Shown here: piece by piece, positions 18,485-27,511 of the stretch
Layout of the letters: every line of letters begins with the position of its first letter
Numbering within the stretch: the first letter of the stretch is position 1
From: Dehalococcoidales bacterium
Lineage (GTDB): Bacteria; Chloroflexota; Dehalococcoidia; Dehalococcoidales; RBG-16-60-22
Reading direction: 5' to 3'
DNA length: 36,887 nt
Assembly (NCBI GenBank): GCA_002688435.1
Contig: NZCW01000035.1
Location: forward strand, 1 to 36,887
The notes under the pieces: generated by a model
Told to the model about the DNA's origin: nothing
Database searches by the model: none
Seen by the model: only the letters and a program-made list of their open reading frames with translations
Position numbers and translations under genes: made by a program

Positions 18485-18730
18485 CTAGGCTAAAACCAGA
18501 GTCAGCACCACGAGAATGACCAGCATCATCCCGGCCAAGATGCCTATTCTCCGCAGTTCGGCGGTAACATAGGGATAGCGCGCCTCACCGGAGGCTGGTG
18601 CTTTGTGAGGGGAGGCTGGCTTAGGAACCTGGGGAACTATCGGCGGCCGGACATCTACCGCGGCCGAAAGCTGCCTGCCTTTCTTTCTTTTCATCTGAAG
18701 CGCCTTGCTGCGCCTTGACTTCCTAGGCAT
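18485..18730 (-). CDS. Small basic protein with C-terminal TM helix
   Basis: Start moved to MPRKSRRSKALQMKRKKGRQ at 18730, just after xerD ends; C-terminal RRIGILAGMMLVILVVLTLVLA. Confidence 0.65.
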   Translation of the reverse strand: MPRKSRRSKALQMKRKKGRQLSAAVDVRPPIVPQVPKPASPHKAPASGEARYPYVTAELRRIGILAGMMLVILVVLTLVLA

Positions 18731-18743
18731 CTGGCCTCTCTTC

Positions 18744-19652
18744 CTATTTAGCTCTGGGATGAGACTTATCGTAGGTGCGCCGGACATGCTCCGAAGTCAG
18801 GTGCGTGTAAACCTGGGTGGTAGAGATATTAGCATGCCCCAACAGCTCTTGCACTGCCCTCAGGTCGGCACCGCCGCTCAACATATGAGTGGCAAAACTG
18901 TGCCTCAGGGTGTGCGGGCTGATTTGCACATCTAGGCCGGCTGATTTGGCATACTCCTTTAGTTTCTGCCAGAAGCCCTGCCGAGTCAGCCTATCCCCGC
19001 GCGGATTGAGGAAAAGGGCTGTTTCCTCTTTGTGGTGTACCATCCGGGGACGGGTCTCATCAATATATTCCTGCACCACCCTAGCGGCCTGTTCATGAAT
19101 GGGGACGAGGCGCTCCTTATGCCCCTTACCGAAACAGCGTACAAAGCCTTCTCCTGTATTGACGTCCGCCAGGGCTAGGGAGACCAGCTCGCTTATCCTC
19201 ATACCGCTGGCATAGAGCAACTGCAGCATGGCGGCATCTCTTTTCGCTTCCGGCGTATTCAACTTAGCCGGCTGGTCTAACAAGCTGCGTACCTGGCTGA
19301 TGGAGATAGGCTTGGGCAACGACTTCCCCACACTAGGCGAGCTCATATTTTCTGTGGGGTCTGCTGTGATGGTACCCTCGGCTTTCAGAAAACCGAAGAA
19401 GGACTTGGCGGTGGCTACCTTACGGGCCACCGTGGTTGGAACATAACCTCTTTCCTTAAGGTCAAGCATATGGCTCAGCATTCCCTGTCGGTTAAAATTA
19501 GTCCAAGACGGCATAAGCCCGCTCCGGGCCGCTTCTTTCTCCGCAAATCCGACCAAACCGTTCAGGTCATTCTGGTAGGCGGCTATCGTGTTGCCGGAAT
19601 AGCCTTTCTCCACGGTCAAATAATTCAGAAAACTGTGGATTTCTTCTTTCAC
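18744..19652 (-). CDS. xerD: Tyrosine recombinase XerC/XerD
   Basis: 302 aa; LYASGMRISELVSL, HTLRHSFATHMLSGGADLRAVQELLGHANISTTQVYTHL. Confidence 0.93.
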   Translation of the reverse strand: MKEEIHSFLNYLTVEKGYSGNTIAAYQNDLNGLVGFAEKEAARSGLMPSWTNFNRQGMLSHMLDLKERGYVPTTVARKVATAKSFFGFLKAEGTITADPTENMSSPSVGKSLPKPISISQVRSLLDQPAKLNTPEAKRDAAMLQLLYASGMRISELVSLALADVNTGEGFVRCFGKGHKERLVPIHEQAARVVQEYIDETRPRMVHHKEETALFLNPRGDRLTRQGFWQKLKEYAKSAGLDVQISPHTLRHSFATHMLSGGADLRAVQELLGHANISTTQVYTHLTSEHVRRTYDKSHPRAK

Positions 19653-19768
19653 TTCGCCCCCTCACGATTGGGATATTCAATTAACTCATCCGGTAAATTT
19701 TACCACTTTCTCTATAAAATGTCTAGTTATGTCAACACATCGGCACCAAGCACCAGCTATTTGTAAGG

Positions 19769-19812
19769 AGAGGGGACATAATTTTAAAAAGAAAGGCTGC
19801 CCCTCTTTTTTA
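19769..19812 (+). terminator. Terminator-like hairpin on the + strand upstream of uvrC with no + gene before it
   Basis: AGAGGGG (19769-19775) pairs with CCCCTCT (19800-19806), followed by TTTTT. Confidence 0.5.
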
Positions 19813-19874
19813 TCTCACGCTTTGCCCGTCCCGTAGGCTGTGCTAAAATAAAACCGGATACTAGGAGAACGGAA

Positions 19875-21701
19875 TTGACCAGCAGCCTAATAGAGGAACA
19901 ACTGAACCGATTGTCCAACAGTCCCGGAGTCTACCTGATGAGGGACACCGAGGGTAATATACTATACGTGGGCAAGGCGGCTAACCTCCACCATCGGGTA
20001 AGGTCATACTTCGGCGCGGGGCAAAAGCTGTCACCAAAGTCGCAAAAAATGGTCGCCCGGGTAGCTGACCTTGATTTTTACGTTACCGCCTCGGAGCAGG
20101 AAGCCCTTATCCTAGAGTTAAACCTGATAAAAAAGCACCATCCGCGCTATAATGTACGACTCAAAGACGACAAGGCTTTCCCTTACCTCAAGATAAACAC
20201 CGGCGAGGACTGGCCTCGGATACAGGTTACCCGGCGTCCGGAGCAAGACGGGGCGCGCTACTTCGGGCCCTTCGCTAGCGCCCGGTCGGTACGCCGGGCC
20301 TTGAAAGTGGTCAAGGGAATTTTCCCCTTCCGTAATTGCACCAGATCCATCACCGGCACCGATTCCCGAGCTTGTCTAGAATACCACCTGAAGCGTTGCT
20401 TGGCCCCCTGCATCGACGCAGTGAGTCGACCGGAGTACGCGGCGGTTATCAAGGAAGCAATCCTTTTCCTTGAGGGCAGGCAGGAAAAAATAGTCCGGGA
20501 ACTAGAGAGGAAGATGGCTAAAGCCGCGGCCACGCTGGACTTTGAAAAAGCGGCACTATATCGAGACCAGGTGCAGGCAATAAGAGAAGTTATCGAAGGG
20601 CAGAGAATTGCCGCCACCGTCAGTGGCGAGCAAGACGCCATCGCCTTCGCCCAAGAGAGAGACCAAGCCTACGTCCAGGTCTTTTTCATTCGCAATAATA
20701 AACTGACCGGCCGGGAGAGCTTTGTCCTGCAGGGTACTCGGCACGAAGAGCCGTCTCAAATTATGACCAGCTTTATCCAGCAGTTTTACACCTCCAGTCC
20801 GTATATTCCACCACTGTTACTCCTCCAGCATCCGGTAGAAGATATCACCATTCTCAAAGATTGGTTACGGAGCCGGAGAGGGAGTAAAGTTGATATTCAG
20901 ATGCCTCGCCGCAGCCACCGCAAACAGCTGGTAGAGATTGTCGCCGAGAATGCCCGGCAGGGACTGGAGCAGCTCAAGATTAAACAGCTGGCCGCTCCCA
21001 GAACCCTAGAGGCCGCTCTGGTGGAAATAGAAAGAGAGCTTCATTTACCCCACTCTCCATTCCGCATGGAAGCCTATGATATCTCCAATATACAGGGTAC
21101 GGCGGCGGTAGGCAGCCTAGTGGTCTTTGAGGGAGGGGAAGCCAAGCCGGCTCACTACCGGCGCTTCCGCATCAAGACGGTATCCGGTACGGACGATTAC
21201 GCCATGCTCCACGAGGTGCTCAAGCGGCGCTTCAAGCGTATCGGCAACAAGGCCGCTGCCCTAAACAGCTGGGCCATCATACCTGACCTCGTCCTTATCG
21301 ACGGTGGCAAGGGACAGCTTAACGCCGCCCTATCAGCCATGGGTGAGGTCGGTACCGACTCGGTACCGGTCGCCAGTCTAGCCAAAGAGAACGAAGAGAT
21401 TTTTTTACCCCGGGAAGCAAAGCCGGTCGTCCTGCCACCCGGTTCCCCCGGACTCCAGCTATTACAGCGCCTACGAGATGAGGCGCACCGCTTCGCCTTA
21501 GGTTATTACCAGAAAATACGAAGGCGGGAGAGCTTTGTTTCCGCGCTGGATACCATGCCCGGCATCGGCCCCAGGCGCAAGCGTGCCCTGTCAAAGCAGT
21601 TCGGATCAGTCCAGGCCATTCGGGAAGCCTCTGTGGCAGAATTAGCCGCCACCCAGAGCATGACCAATAGTCTGGCCAAAAGAGTCAAGGAGTCATTATA
21701 A
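19875..21701 (+). CDS. uvrC: Excinuclease ABC subunit C (TTG start)
   Basis: 608 aa; SPGVYLMRDTEGNILYVGKAANL, EAYDISNIQGT, DLVLIDGGKGQLNAA; GGAG upstream. Confidence 0.97.
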   Translation: MTSSLIEEQLNRLSNSPGVYLMRDTEGNILYVGKAANLHHRVRSYFGAGQKLSPKSQKMVARVADLDFYVTASEQEALILELNLIKKHHPRYNVRLKDDKAFPYLKINTGEDWPRIQVTRRPEQDGARYFGPFASARSVRRALKVVKGIFPFRNCTRSITGTDSRACLEYHLKRCLAPCIDAVSRPEYAAVIKEAILFLEGRQEKIVRELERKMAKAAATLDFEKAALYRDQVQAIREVIEGQRIAATVSGEQDAIAFAQERDQAYVQVFFIRNNKLTGRESFVLQGTRHEEPSQIMTSFIQQFYTSSPYIPPLLLLQHPVEDITILKDWLRSRRGSKVDIQMPRRSHRKQLVEIVAENARQGLEQLKIKQLAAPRTLEAALVEIERELHLPHSPFRMEAYDISNIQGTAAVGSLVVFEGGEAKPAHYRRFRIKTVSGTDDYAMLHEVLKRRFKRIGNKAAALNSWAIIPDLVLIDGGKGQLNAALSAMGEVGTDSVPVASLAKENEEIFLPREAKPVVLPPGSPGLQLLQRLRDEAHRFALGYYQKIRRRESFVSALDTMPGIGPRRKRALSKQFGSVQAIREASVAELAATQSMTNSLAKRVKESL

Positions 21702-21702
21702 A

Positions 21703-22677
21703 ATGCCGGCTAACCTACCACCACAGTATTTCGAGGCCGAAAAGAACTTTCGGACGGCGAAAAGTCCCACGGAAAAAATAGTCGCCATTGAGGAAATGTT
21801 GGCTATTATGCCCAAACACAAGGGGACCGACCACCTCCGCGCCGAGCTGAGGAGCCGCATCGCCAAGTTATCCCAGCAGGCCACCAAGAAGACGGGCGCG
21901 CAGCGGACCTCGATGGTCATTGAGCGGGAAGGAGCCGCCCAGATGGCCGTCATCGGCTTACCCAATACCGGCAAATCACAGCTGATTGCCAGTATCACCA
22001 ATGCCTCGCCCGCCGTAGCCGATTACCCTTTTACTACCTATACCGCCAGCCCGGGAATGATGGCCTTCGAGAATATCCAGATACAATTGGTTGACACCCC
22101 ATCCCTGATGCCTCAGTCTATCGAGTGGTGGCTACCGCCTATGCTCCGACGGGCGGACGCCTTACTGGTTATGGTGGATCTACTGGATGAGCCGGTATTA
22201 CAGCTGGCCGAAGTTATCGGCCAGCTGGCGAAGATGAGGATTGACATCGGTGTGGGACAAGTGGAGGCAGAGGTTGTCCTAATCCGGCAGAAGACGCTAA
22301 TCATCGGCAATAAGCTGAACCAAGCCGGCGCCGGCGAAAGCTACGCCGTTCTAAAGAACGAGTACGGGAGGCAACTGCCGATGATGGCCGTCTCGGCGAG
22401 AGAAGGCACCAACCTAGAAGAATTGAGACGGAAAGTTTTTCAGGTACTGGATATTATCCGGGTATATACCAAGGCCCCGGGACAGAAACCGGACCACGGC
22501 GACCCGATAATACTAACGCAGGGGAGCACGCTGGCGGACGCCGCCGAAGCCGTCCACAAAGACTTCCGTGCCCGACTAAAGTACGCCCGGGTTTGGGGTT
22601 CCGGGAAGCATGATGGTATTATGATAAAGCGAGACCACGTCCTGCAGGACGGCGATGTGATAGAGCTACATATGTAA
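21703..22677 (+). CDS. OBG/DRG-type GTPase with C-terminal TGS domain
   Basis: 324 aa; GLPNTGKSQL Walker A, ADYPFTTYTASPGM, VDTPSL, C-terminal VWGSGKHDGIMIKRDHVLQDGDVIELHM. Confidence 0.92.
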   Translation: MPANLPPQYFEAEKNFRTAKSPTEKIVAIEEMLAIMPKHKGTDHLRAELRSRIAKLSQQATKKTGAQRTSMVIEREGAAQMAVIGLPNTGKSQLIASITNASPAVADYPFTTYTASPGMMAFENIQIQLVDTPSLMPQSIEWWLPPMLRRADALLVMVDLLDEPVLQLAEVIGQLAKMRIDIGVGQVEAEVVLIRQKTLIIGNKLNQAGAGESYAVLKNEYGRQLPMMAVSAREGTNLEELRRKVFQVLDIIRVYTKAPGQKPDHGDPIILTQGSTLADAAEAVHKDFRARLKYARVWGSGKHDGIMIKRDHVLQDGDVIELHM

Positions 22678-22690
22678 TTTTCAGGAGGTT

Positions 22691-22909
22691 ATGATGCCGG
22701 TTCGGCCGGGATGGCACGACGATTACTGGAAAAGCCTAGATAAGGAAACCCAGCGGAGGATACGTACCACCTGCCCCCGCTGCGGCAGCGCCAAGACTTT
22801 TTATAACGAACAGTTTAAGAACTGGCGCTGCGGCAAATGCGAACACATTTTCGTGATAAAGGGCTACGGAGATAAACCGCCTTGGTGGCAGCGGCTATTC
22901 CGGCGATAA
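22691..22909 (+). CDS. Small zinc-ribbon protein
   Basis: 72 aa; CPRCGSAKTFYNEQFKNWRCGKCEHIF; AGGAGG RBS. Confidence 0.8.
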   Translation: MMPVRPGWHDDYWKSLDKETQRRIRTTCPRCGSAKTFYNEQFKNWRCGKCEHIFVIKGYGDKPPWWQRLFRR

Positions 22910-22914
22910 CTGGC

Positions 22915-23721
22915 TCACCGCAAAAACTGATTAAGCGCCGCCGCCAGACCGCTGTGGTCAACGTCAAGGGTAATGTGGTCGGCGACAGCCTTGACTTCAT
23001 CTAGGGCGTTACCCATGGCAATCGCCAGGCCGACAGAGGACAGCAGCGAGACATCGTTGGTACCGTCCCCTGCCGCGATGGCCTCGACCAGCGATATCCC
23101 CAGATGTGAAGCCAGAGCCTCCAGAGCTTTCCCTTTGGATACCCCCAGAGAAAGTATATTGATAAAGTCGATACCAGGATAAGCCGGTGCCCGGGCAAAA
23201 GAAAAGTGAAGGCGGTCAGCAAATTGACGGCAGAAGTCCCTAGCCCGGGCGGCTTCACCCGGGGTGGTGGCCACCAGTCCCCCTTTAATCACTCTCGTTT
23301 CCAACCTATCAAAATCTACCATCACCGGTGTCACGCCGAAAAACTGGCGGTGGGCCTCGGTGGACCAGGTCTCCCGCTCCACAAAATATCGCGTGTCCGA
23401 AAAAAACTCGAGGTCTATGTGCTGCCAGTGGGCCGCCGCCACCAGTTCTTTTACCATTACCTGACTGATTGGCCAAGCGCAAACTTCGTCGTTCCGCCCG
23501 GGGTTACTGACCAAGGCACCGTCACAGAAGATGTGATGGTCGTCCAGCGACAACCGGTCAATAATACTCCGGCTGGACTGGGTTCCCCGACCAGTAGAAA
23601 TGACCACCCGGATACCCAGAGCGCGGGCGCTGGCCAGCGCCTTCTCGTCCTCGGCCGAGATATCCCCACGCCGGTTGACCAGCGTGCCGTCAATATCCAC
23701 CACCAGAAGCTTGTATTTCAA
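22915..23721 (-). CDS. Cof-type HAD hydrolase
   Basis: 268 aa; VVDIDGTLVNRRGDIS, ISTGRG, KGKALEALASHLGI, AAGDGTNDVSLL. Confidence 0.93.
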   Translation of the reverse strand: MKYKLLVVDIDGTLVNRRGDISAEDEKALASARALGIRVVISTGRGTQSSRSIIDRLSLDDHHIFCDGALVSNPGRNDEVCAWPISQVMVKELVAAAHWQHIDLEFFSDTRYFVERETWSTEAHRQFFGVTPVMVDFDRLETRVIKGGLVATTPGEAARARDFCRQFADRLHFSFARAPAYPGIDFINILSLGVSKGKALEALASHLGISLVEAIAAGDGTNDVSLLSSVGLAIAMGNALDEVKAVADHITLDVDHSGLAAALNQFLR

Positions 23722-23763
23722 CTTTACTCCCTGGCTTCCCTAGCTTTATTCTAGCACCACCGG

Positions 23764-23890
23764 GGAGAGAGTTCCAAGCTGACAAAGCTGGATCTCAACG
23801 CCATGATCCCACTGGAAACCATCACCAAGCTCCACAAAATACAGCAGAAGGCAAGGGAGGAGTAGTCGGGCATCGGGCGAGCGGGACTAC
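23764..23890 (+). pseudogene. Decayed duplicate of the mutS 3' end plus its downstream flank
   Basis: KLTKLDLNAMIPLETITKLHKIQQKAREE* versus MutS ELVKLDINAMTPLGAITRLCELQKKAKEE* (17/29 identical by eye); similarity continues past the stop (19/24 nt). Confidence 0.8.
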
Positions 23891-24120
23891 CAGCATAAAA
23901 AAATTAGGAGGGCGCATTAAAATCACGAAAGCTTATATATAGGTGGTAAAATATTCGCAGAACAGGGATCTCCAAAAGCCGTTTATCTTGTGGCAATAAA
24001 TTTTCCGCGGCACATAGAAAAGCGGCACCACAAGCAGTAGAACTTGGTTCCATAATACCTCTTCATCTTACAATAGTATAAATCATACGGGGGTGAAGTC
24101 ACCAGAATAAGCAGGTGCGT

Positions 24121-24149
24121 TTGACCGTCCCACCGGTATCCTGTATATT
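24121..24149 (+). promoter_or_regulatory. Sigma70-type promoter for the HAD phosphatase gene
   Basis: TTGACC-N17-TATATT, 29 nt before the ATG. Confidence 0.7.
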
Positions 24150-24178
24150 GAAAATAGGGACAGAGGTCACCGGTAACT

Positions 24179-24841
24179 ATGACTTCCAATCAAACAAAGA
24201 CCATCGTGCAGAGTGATTTCGACAGCACCATCGCCGAAGAGGACGTGAGTTTCATGCTACTGGATGCCTTTACCGATGGTGGCTGGCGACAGATTCTGGA
24301 GGAGTACCGTGAGGGCAGGATACCCGTCGGCGTTTTCAGTGACCGGACTTTCGGCATGGTCCAAGCCGATGAGCGGACCCTACTCGACTTCGTATTTCAG
24401 AGCGGGGTAAAAGTCCGCAGCGGGTTTCACGAGCTGCTGGACTACTGCGCTAACCATGGCTTTGAGTTTGTCGTTGTCAGCAACGGCCTGGACTTCTATA
24501 TCGAAGCCATCTTAAAAGACCTCGGCATCAAGAATATTGACATCTTCGCCGCGCAGACCGAGTTCCACCCTGAGGGACTCGTTACCCGGTACATCGGGCC
24601 GGACGGCCGCCAGCTACAGGACGGTTTCAAGAAAGCCTACACCGAGCTGTTTCTAGACCGGGGCTACCGCGTGGTCTATATGGGGGACGGTAATTCCGAC
24701 TGTATTCCGGCGAGCCGAGCCCACCATATTTTCGCCCGGGACGACCTGCTGGCCTACTGCCGAAAGAAAAACGTCAACTACACACCGTTTGACGACCTTA
24801 GCGATGTGGTCCGAGGGTTGGAGCTTCTGGCACCGGGATAA
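24179..24841 (+). CDS. HAD phosphatase, MtnX/SerB-like
   Basis: 220 aa; QSDFDSTIAEEDVSFMLLDAF, VVSNGLDFYIEAIL, YMGDGNSDCIPA. Confidence 0.87.
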   Translation: MTSNQTKTIVQSDFDSTIAEEDVSFMLLDAFTDGGWRQILEEYREGRIPVGVFSDRTFGMVQADERTLLDFVFQSGVKVRSGFHELLDYCANHGFEFVVVSNGLDFYIEAILKDLGIKNIDIFAAQTEFHPEGLVTRYIGPDGRQLQDGFKKAYTELFLDRGYRVVYMGDGNSDCIPASRAHHIFARDDLLAYCRKKNVNYTPFDDLSDVVRGLELLAPG

Positions 24842-24858
24842 TGATTTCTGCCGGCCAA

Positions 24859-25086
24859 CTACTTTAACCTCATCCAAACCAGGCGGTCAAAACCCAGTAT
24901 ATAGCCAAAAGCTTGGAACCAGTAAGGGTGTGACAGCCGCCGCAGTATCTCTTCCAAGCCAAAGTCAATGACGACGGCAATGGTAATTTCACGGGCCAGC
25001 TTTACCATGCGGCGGAACAACCAAGGCGATGCTTCTCCGTAATGGAGAGGGAGATTAGCGATGCCGGCCCGGGTGGATACGGTCAT
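24859..25086 (-). pseudogene. Truncated DUF763 protein (N-terminal fragment)
   Basis: MTVSTRAGIANLPLHYGEASPWLFRRMVKLAREITIAVVIDFGLEEILRRLSHPYWFQAFGYILGFDRLVWMRLK* matches the recalled DUF763 N-terminus (RGIADLPLHGGKAPxWLFxRMxKLAxEI...FLxRLSDPxWFQAFGxVLGFDWHSSGVTT) up to GFD, then diverges and stops. Confidence 0.75.
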
Positions 25087-25103
25087 GCTTTTTCTACTTC
25101 CCC

Positions 25104-25340
25104 TTAGACACCGCAGGTGCTGCAACTAGTAGCGCCACAGCTACCGCAGGAACTGCCCGTACCAGCAACGGGGACACTTTCCCCGCTCCCGTCTTTAGAG
25201 AAGGAGACGCAGACGGAGACGACTCGCTCTACCTGACCATAACATTGAGAGCAAGAAGCCTCTTTATCAGCTTCACTGAGCGAGCGTAACAGCTCAAACT
25301 TCGAGCCGCAGTCAAAGCAAATATACTCGTAAATCGGCAT
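25104..25340 (-). CDS. FmdB-family zinc-ribbon protein
   Basis: MPIYEYICFDCGSKFELLRSLSEADKEASCSQC; Cys-rich C-terminal tail. Confidence 0.93.
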   Translation of the reverse strand: MPIYEYICFDCGSKFELLRSLSEADKEASCSQCYGQVERVVSVCVSFSKDGSGESVPVAGTGSSCGSCGATSCSTCGV

Positions 25341-25435
25341 TTCTTTCTCCTGTACCCAGTCTAATCATTTTGAAAAGGCAAGTCAAACTGGGGACACCTA
25401 ATAAGCACCTGACTTTTGGACCATACTCACCGACA

Positions 25436-25451
25436 GGTAGTATATACTACC
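25436..25451. promoter_or_regulatory. 16-bp perfect palindrome GGTAGTATATACTACC, operator-like
   Basis: Perfect dyad in the fmdB/recA divergent intergenic region. Confidence 0.45.
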
Positions 25452-25613
25452 CTTAGTCTACTACCATAACGGAGGTCGGTATGAACACCGGGCAATCAGC
25501 AGACAGGCTGGTTTAGTGGCTAAAAGGTAGGATGTTATTATGAATATGCCATTGAGCGCGCGCTACCCTTGATAGCCAAGTTATAGTCTGTTTCTTTTTG
25601 GAGAATATTTTTC

Positions 25614-25642
25614 TTGCTTTAATAGAACCTCTGTGTTATGAT
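25614..25642 (+). promoter_or_regulatory. Sigma70-type promoter for recA
   Basis: TTGCTT-N17-TATGAT, 18 nt before ATG 25661. Confidence 0.65.
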
Positions 25643-25660
25643 GCCACTAAGGCGACTAAA

Positions 25661-26674
25661 ATGATCACCGAGAGAGAGAAAGCTCTGGAACTAGCTATCG
25701 GCCAGATTGAGAAACGGTTTGGCAAAGGCTCCATAATGAAGCTGGGCGAGTCACCGGTGTCCGAAGTACCGGGAGCTATCCCCAGTGGCGCGCTGTCTCT
25801 AGACCTGGCCTTGGGGATAGGCGGTATTCCCAGGGGGCGGATCACAGAAATATTCGGTCCAGAATCATCGGGGAAGACCACCCTGGGCCAGCATATCATT
25901 GCTGAAGCCCAGAAGCTGGGGGGCACGGTGGCCTATATCGATGTGGAGCATGCTTTAGACCCATCTTATGCGGCGAATTGCGGTGTTAACGTTGATGAAT
26001 TACTCATTTCTCAACCTGACACGGGGGAACAGGCCTTGGAAATCACGGAAGCCCTGGTCAGGAGTGGGGCGATTGATGTAATTGTGGTTGACAGTGTGGC
26101 CGCGTTGGTTCCCCGGGCGGAAATTGAGGGAGAAATGGGAGACGCCCACGTTGGCCTACAGGCTCGCTTGATGTCGCAGGCACTGAGAAAGCTGGCGGCC
26201 GCCATCAGCCGGTCCGGGACCGCGGCCATATTCATCAACCAGCTCAGAGAGAAAGTGGGCATTATCTTCGGCAACCCCGAGGTAACACCGGGAGGCCGGG
26301 CCTTAAAGTTCTACAGCTCGGTCAGATTAGACCTGAGACGTGCTGAGACCATCAAGCAGGGAAACGAGGCCATTGGCAGCCGCGTAAAGGCCAGGGTAGT
26401 CAAAAATAAGGTCGCGCCTCCGTTCCGGACGGCTGAGTTCGACATCATGTTTGACCATGGTATCAGCCGGGAGGGTAATCTCATCGACCTGGGTGTGGAG
26501 CTAGAGCTGATAAAAAAAGCCGGTGCCTTTCTCTCCTACGATGAGGTTCGCCTAGGACAAGGCCGGGAGAGCGCCAAGCAATATCTGGTGCAGAACCCCG
26601 AGTTAGCCCAGGAAATTGAACAGAAAGTAAGAGCTTCAGCCGCAACCACTCATTCTCCAGTACCCAATGCTTAA
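25661..26674 (+). CDS. recA: Recombinase RecA (start corrected to ATG 25661)
   Basis: [62 protein letters not shown]; the TTG at 25598 lies upstream of the predicted promoter. Confidence 0.98.
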   Translation: MITEREKALELAIGQIEKRFGKGSIMKLGESPVSEVPGAIPSGALSLDLALGIGGIPRGRITEIFGPESSGKTTLGQHIIAEAQKLGGTVAYIDVEHALDPSYAANCGVNVDELLISQPDTGEQALEITEALVRSGAIDVIVVDSVAALVPRAEIEGEMGDAHVGLQARLMSQALRKLAAAISRSGTAAIFINQLREKVGIIFGNPEVTPGGRALKFYSSVRLDLRRAETIKQGNEAIGSRVKARVVKNKVAPPFRTAEFDIMFDHGISREGNLIDLGVELELIKKAGAFLSYDEVRLGQGRESAKQYLVQNPELAQEIEQKVRASAATTHSPVPNA

Positions 26675-26777
26675 GGGCTTTTTATACCTTTAATAACCAC
26701 CGATTAACCGGCAAAAGAGTAAGTAAGGCTGAGGCGTTAGCTTTGGCCTTACTGTTTTTAGGAGGTCAGGTCAGTAA

Positions 26778-27431
26778 ATGAAAAGGATTACTGCCCTCCG
26801 CCGCGGGAGGGGCAGGGGAAAGCGAATGAATATATTTCTGGACGGCAGGTTCGCTTACAGCCTAGGGGCGGAATTAACCGTAAAAGAAGACCTGCGGATT
26901 GGGCAGGAGCTGCCTGATGACTACATTGAAACGCTGGAGAAGTCGGACCGCTTCCAGCGCTGCTTTGATAGTGCCCTCCGCTACCTCAGTTACCGACCCC
27001 GGAGTGAATCCGAGATAAGAGAAAAGCTCCGGCGGCACGGCGGTGGCAACGAATGCGTTGCGGAAGTAATCACCAGGCTGAAAGAGCAGGGCCTAGTGGA
27101 TGACATCGCCTTCGCCCGGTTCTGGAAAGACAACCGAGAGACGTTCAATCCACGCAGTCAGCAGCTGACCAGACTAGAGCTCAGGCAAAAGGGAGTCGAC
27201 AGCGGCATTATTAACCAGGTAATTACCGAAGATGATGATACTGACAATGCTTATCGCTCAGCGTTGAGTAAAATTCGCCACTGGCCGCCGTCCGACTACC
27301 AGAGCTTTCGTCGCCGGTTGGGGGAATATCTCCGACGGCGGGGCTTCAACTACGAGGTGATAAACAGTACGGTAGCCCGTCTGTGGCAGGAACGGGAGAA
27401 CCGCCAGGGGGAGGATTCAACATTATATTGA
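26778..27431 (+). CDS. recX: Regulatory protein RecX
   Basis: 217 aa; LRYLSYRPRSESEIREKLRRHG, RLKEQGLVDDIAFARFWKDNRE; directly after recA. Confidence 0.92.
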   Translation: MKRITALRRGRGRGKRMNIFLDGRFAYSLGAELTVKEDLRIGQELPDDYIETLEKSDRFQRCFDSALRYLSYRPRSESEIREKLRRHGGGNECVAEVITRLKEQGLVDDIAFARFWKDNRETFNPRSQQLTRLELRQKGVDSGIINQVITEDDDTDNAYRSALSKIRHWPPSDYQSFRRRLGEYLRRRGFNYEVINSTVARLWQERENRQGEDSTLY

Positions 27432-27511
27432 CTCGATGACGTGAGGACGCGGAACCATCCTGACAGTCCCGACAAATAAAAAATAAACAAAGGTAAAAGG
27501 GGGAATGAAAG

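Noticed and set aside
23983-24189. Minus-strand ORF (68 aa) containing 'VTSPPY', reminiscent of an N4-cytosine methyltransferase motif
   Set aside because: No flanking methyltransferase motifs or SAM-binding region; it overlaps the strong + promoter at 24121-24149, so chance is more likely.
25490-25540. tRNA-like sequence 'caggctggtttagtggctaaaaggtaggatg'
   Set aside because: No consistent cloverleaf or T-loop GTTCRA motif could be formed.
25624-25635. GAACctctGTGT as a possible LexA (GAAC-N4-GTTC) box at recA
   Set aside because: Only half of the site matches; not supportable without genome-wide motif evidence.
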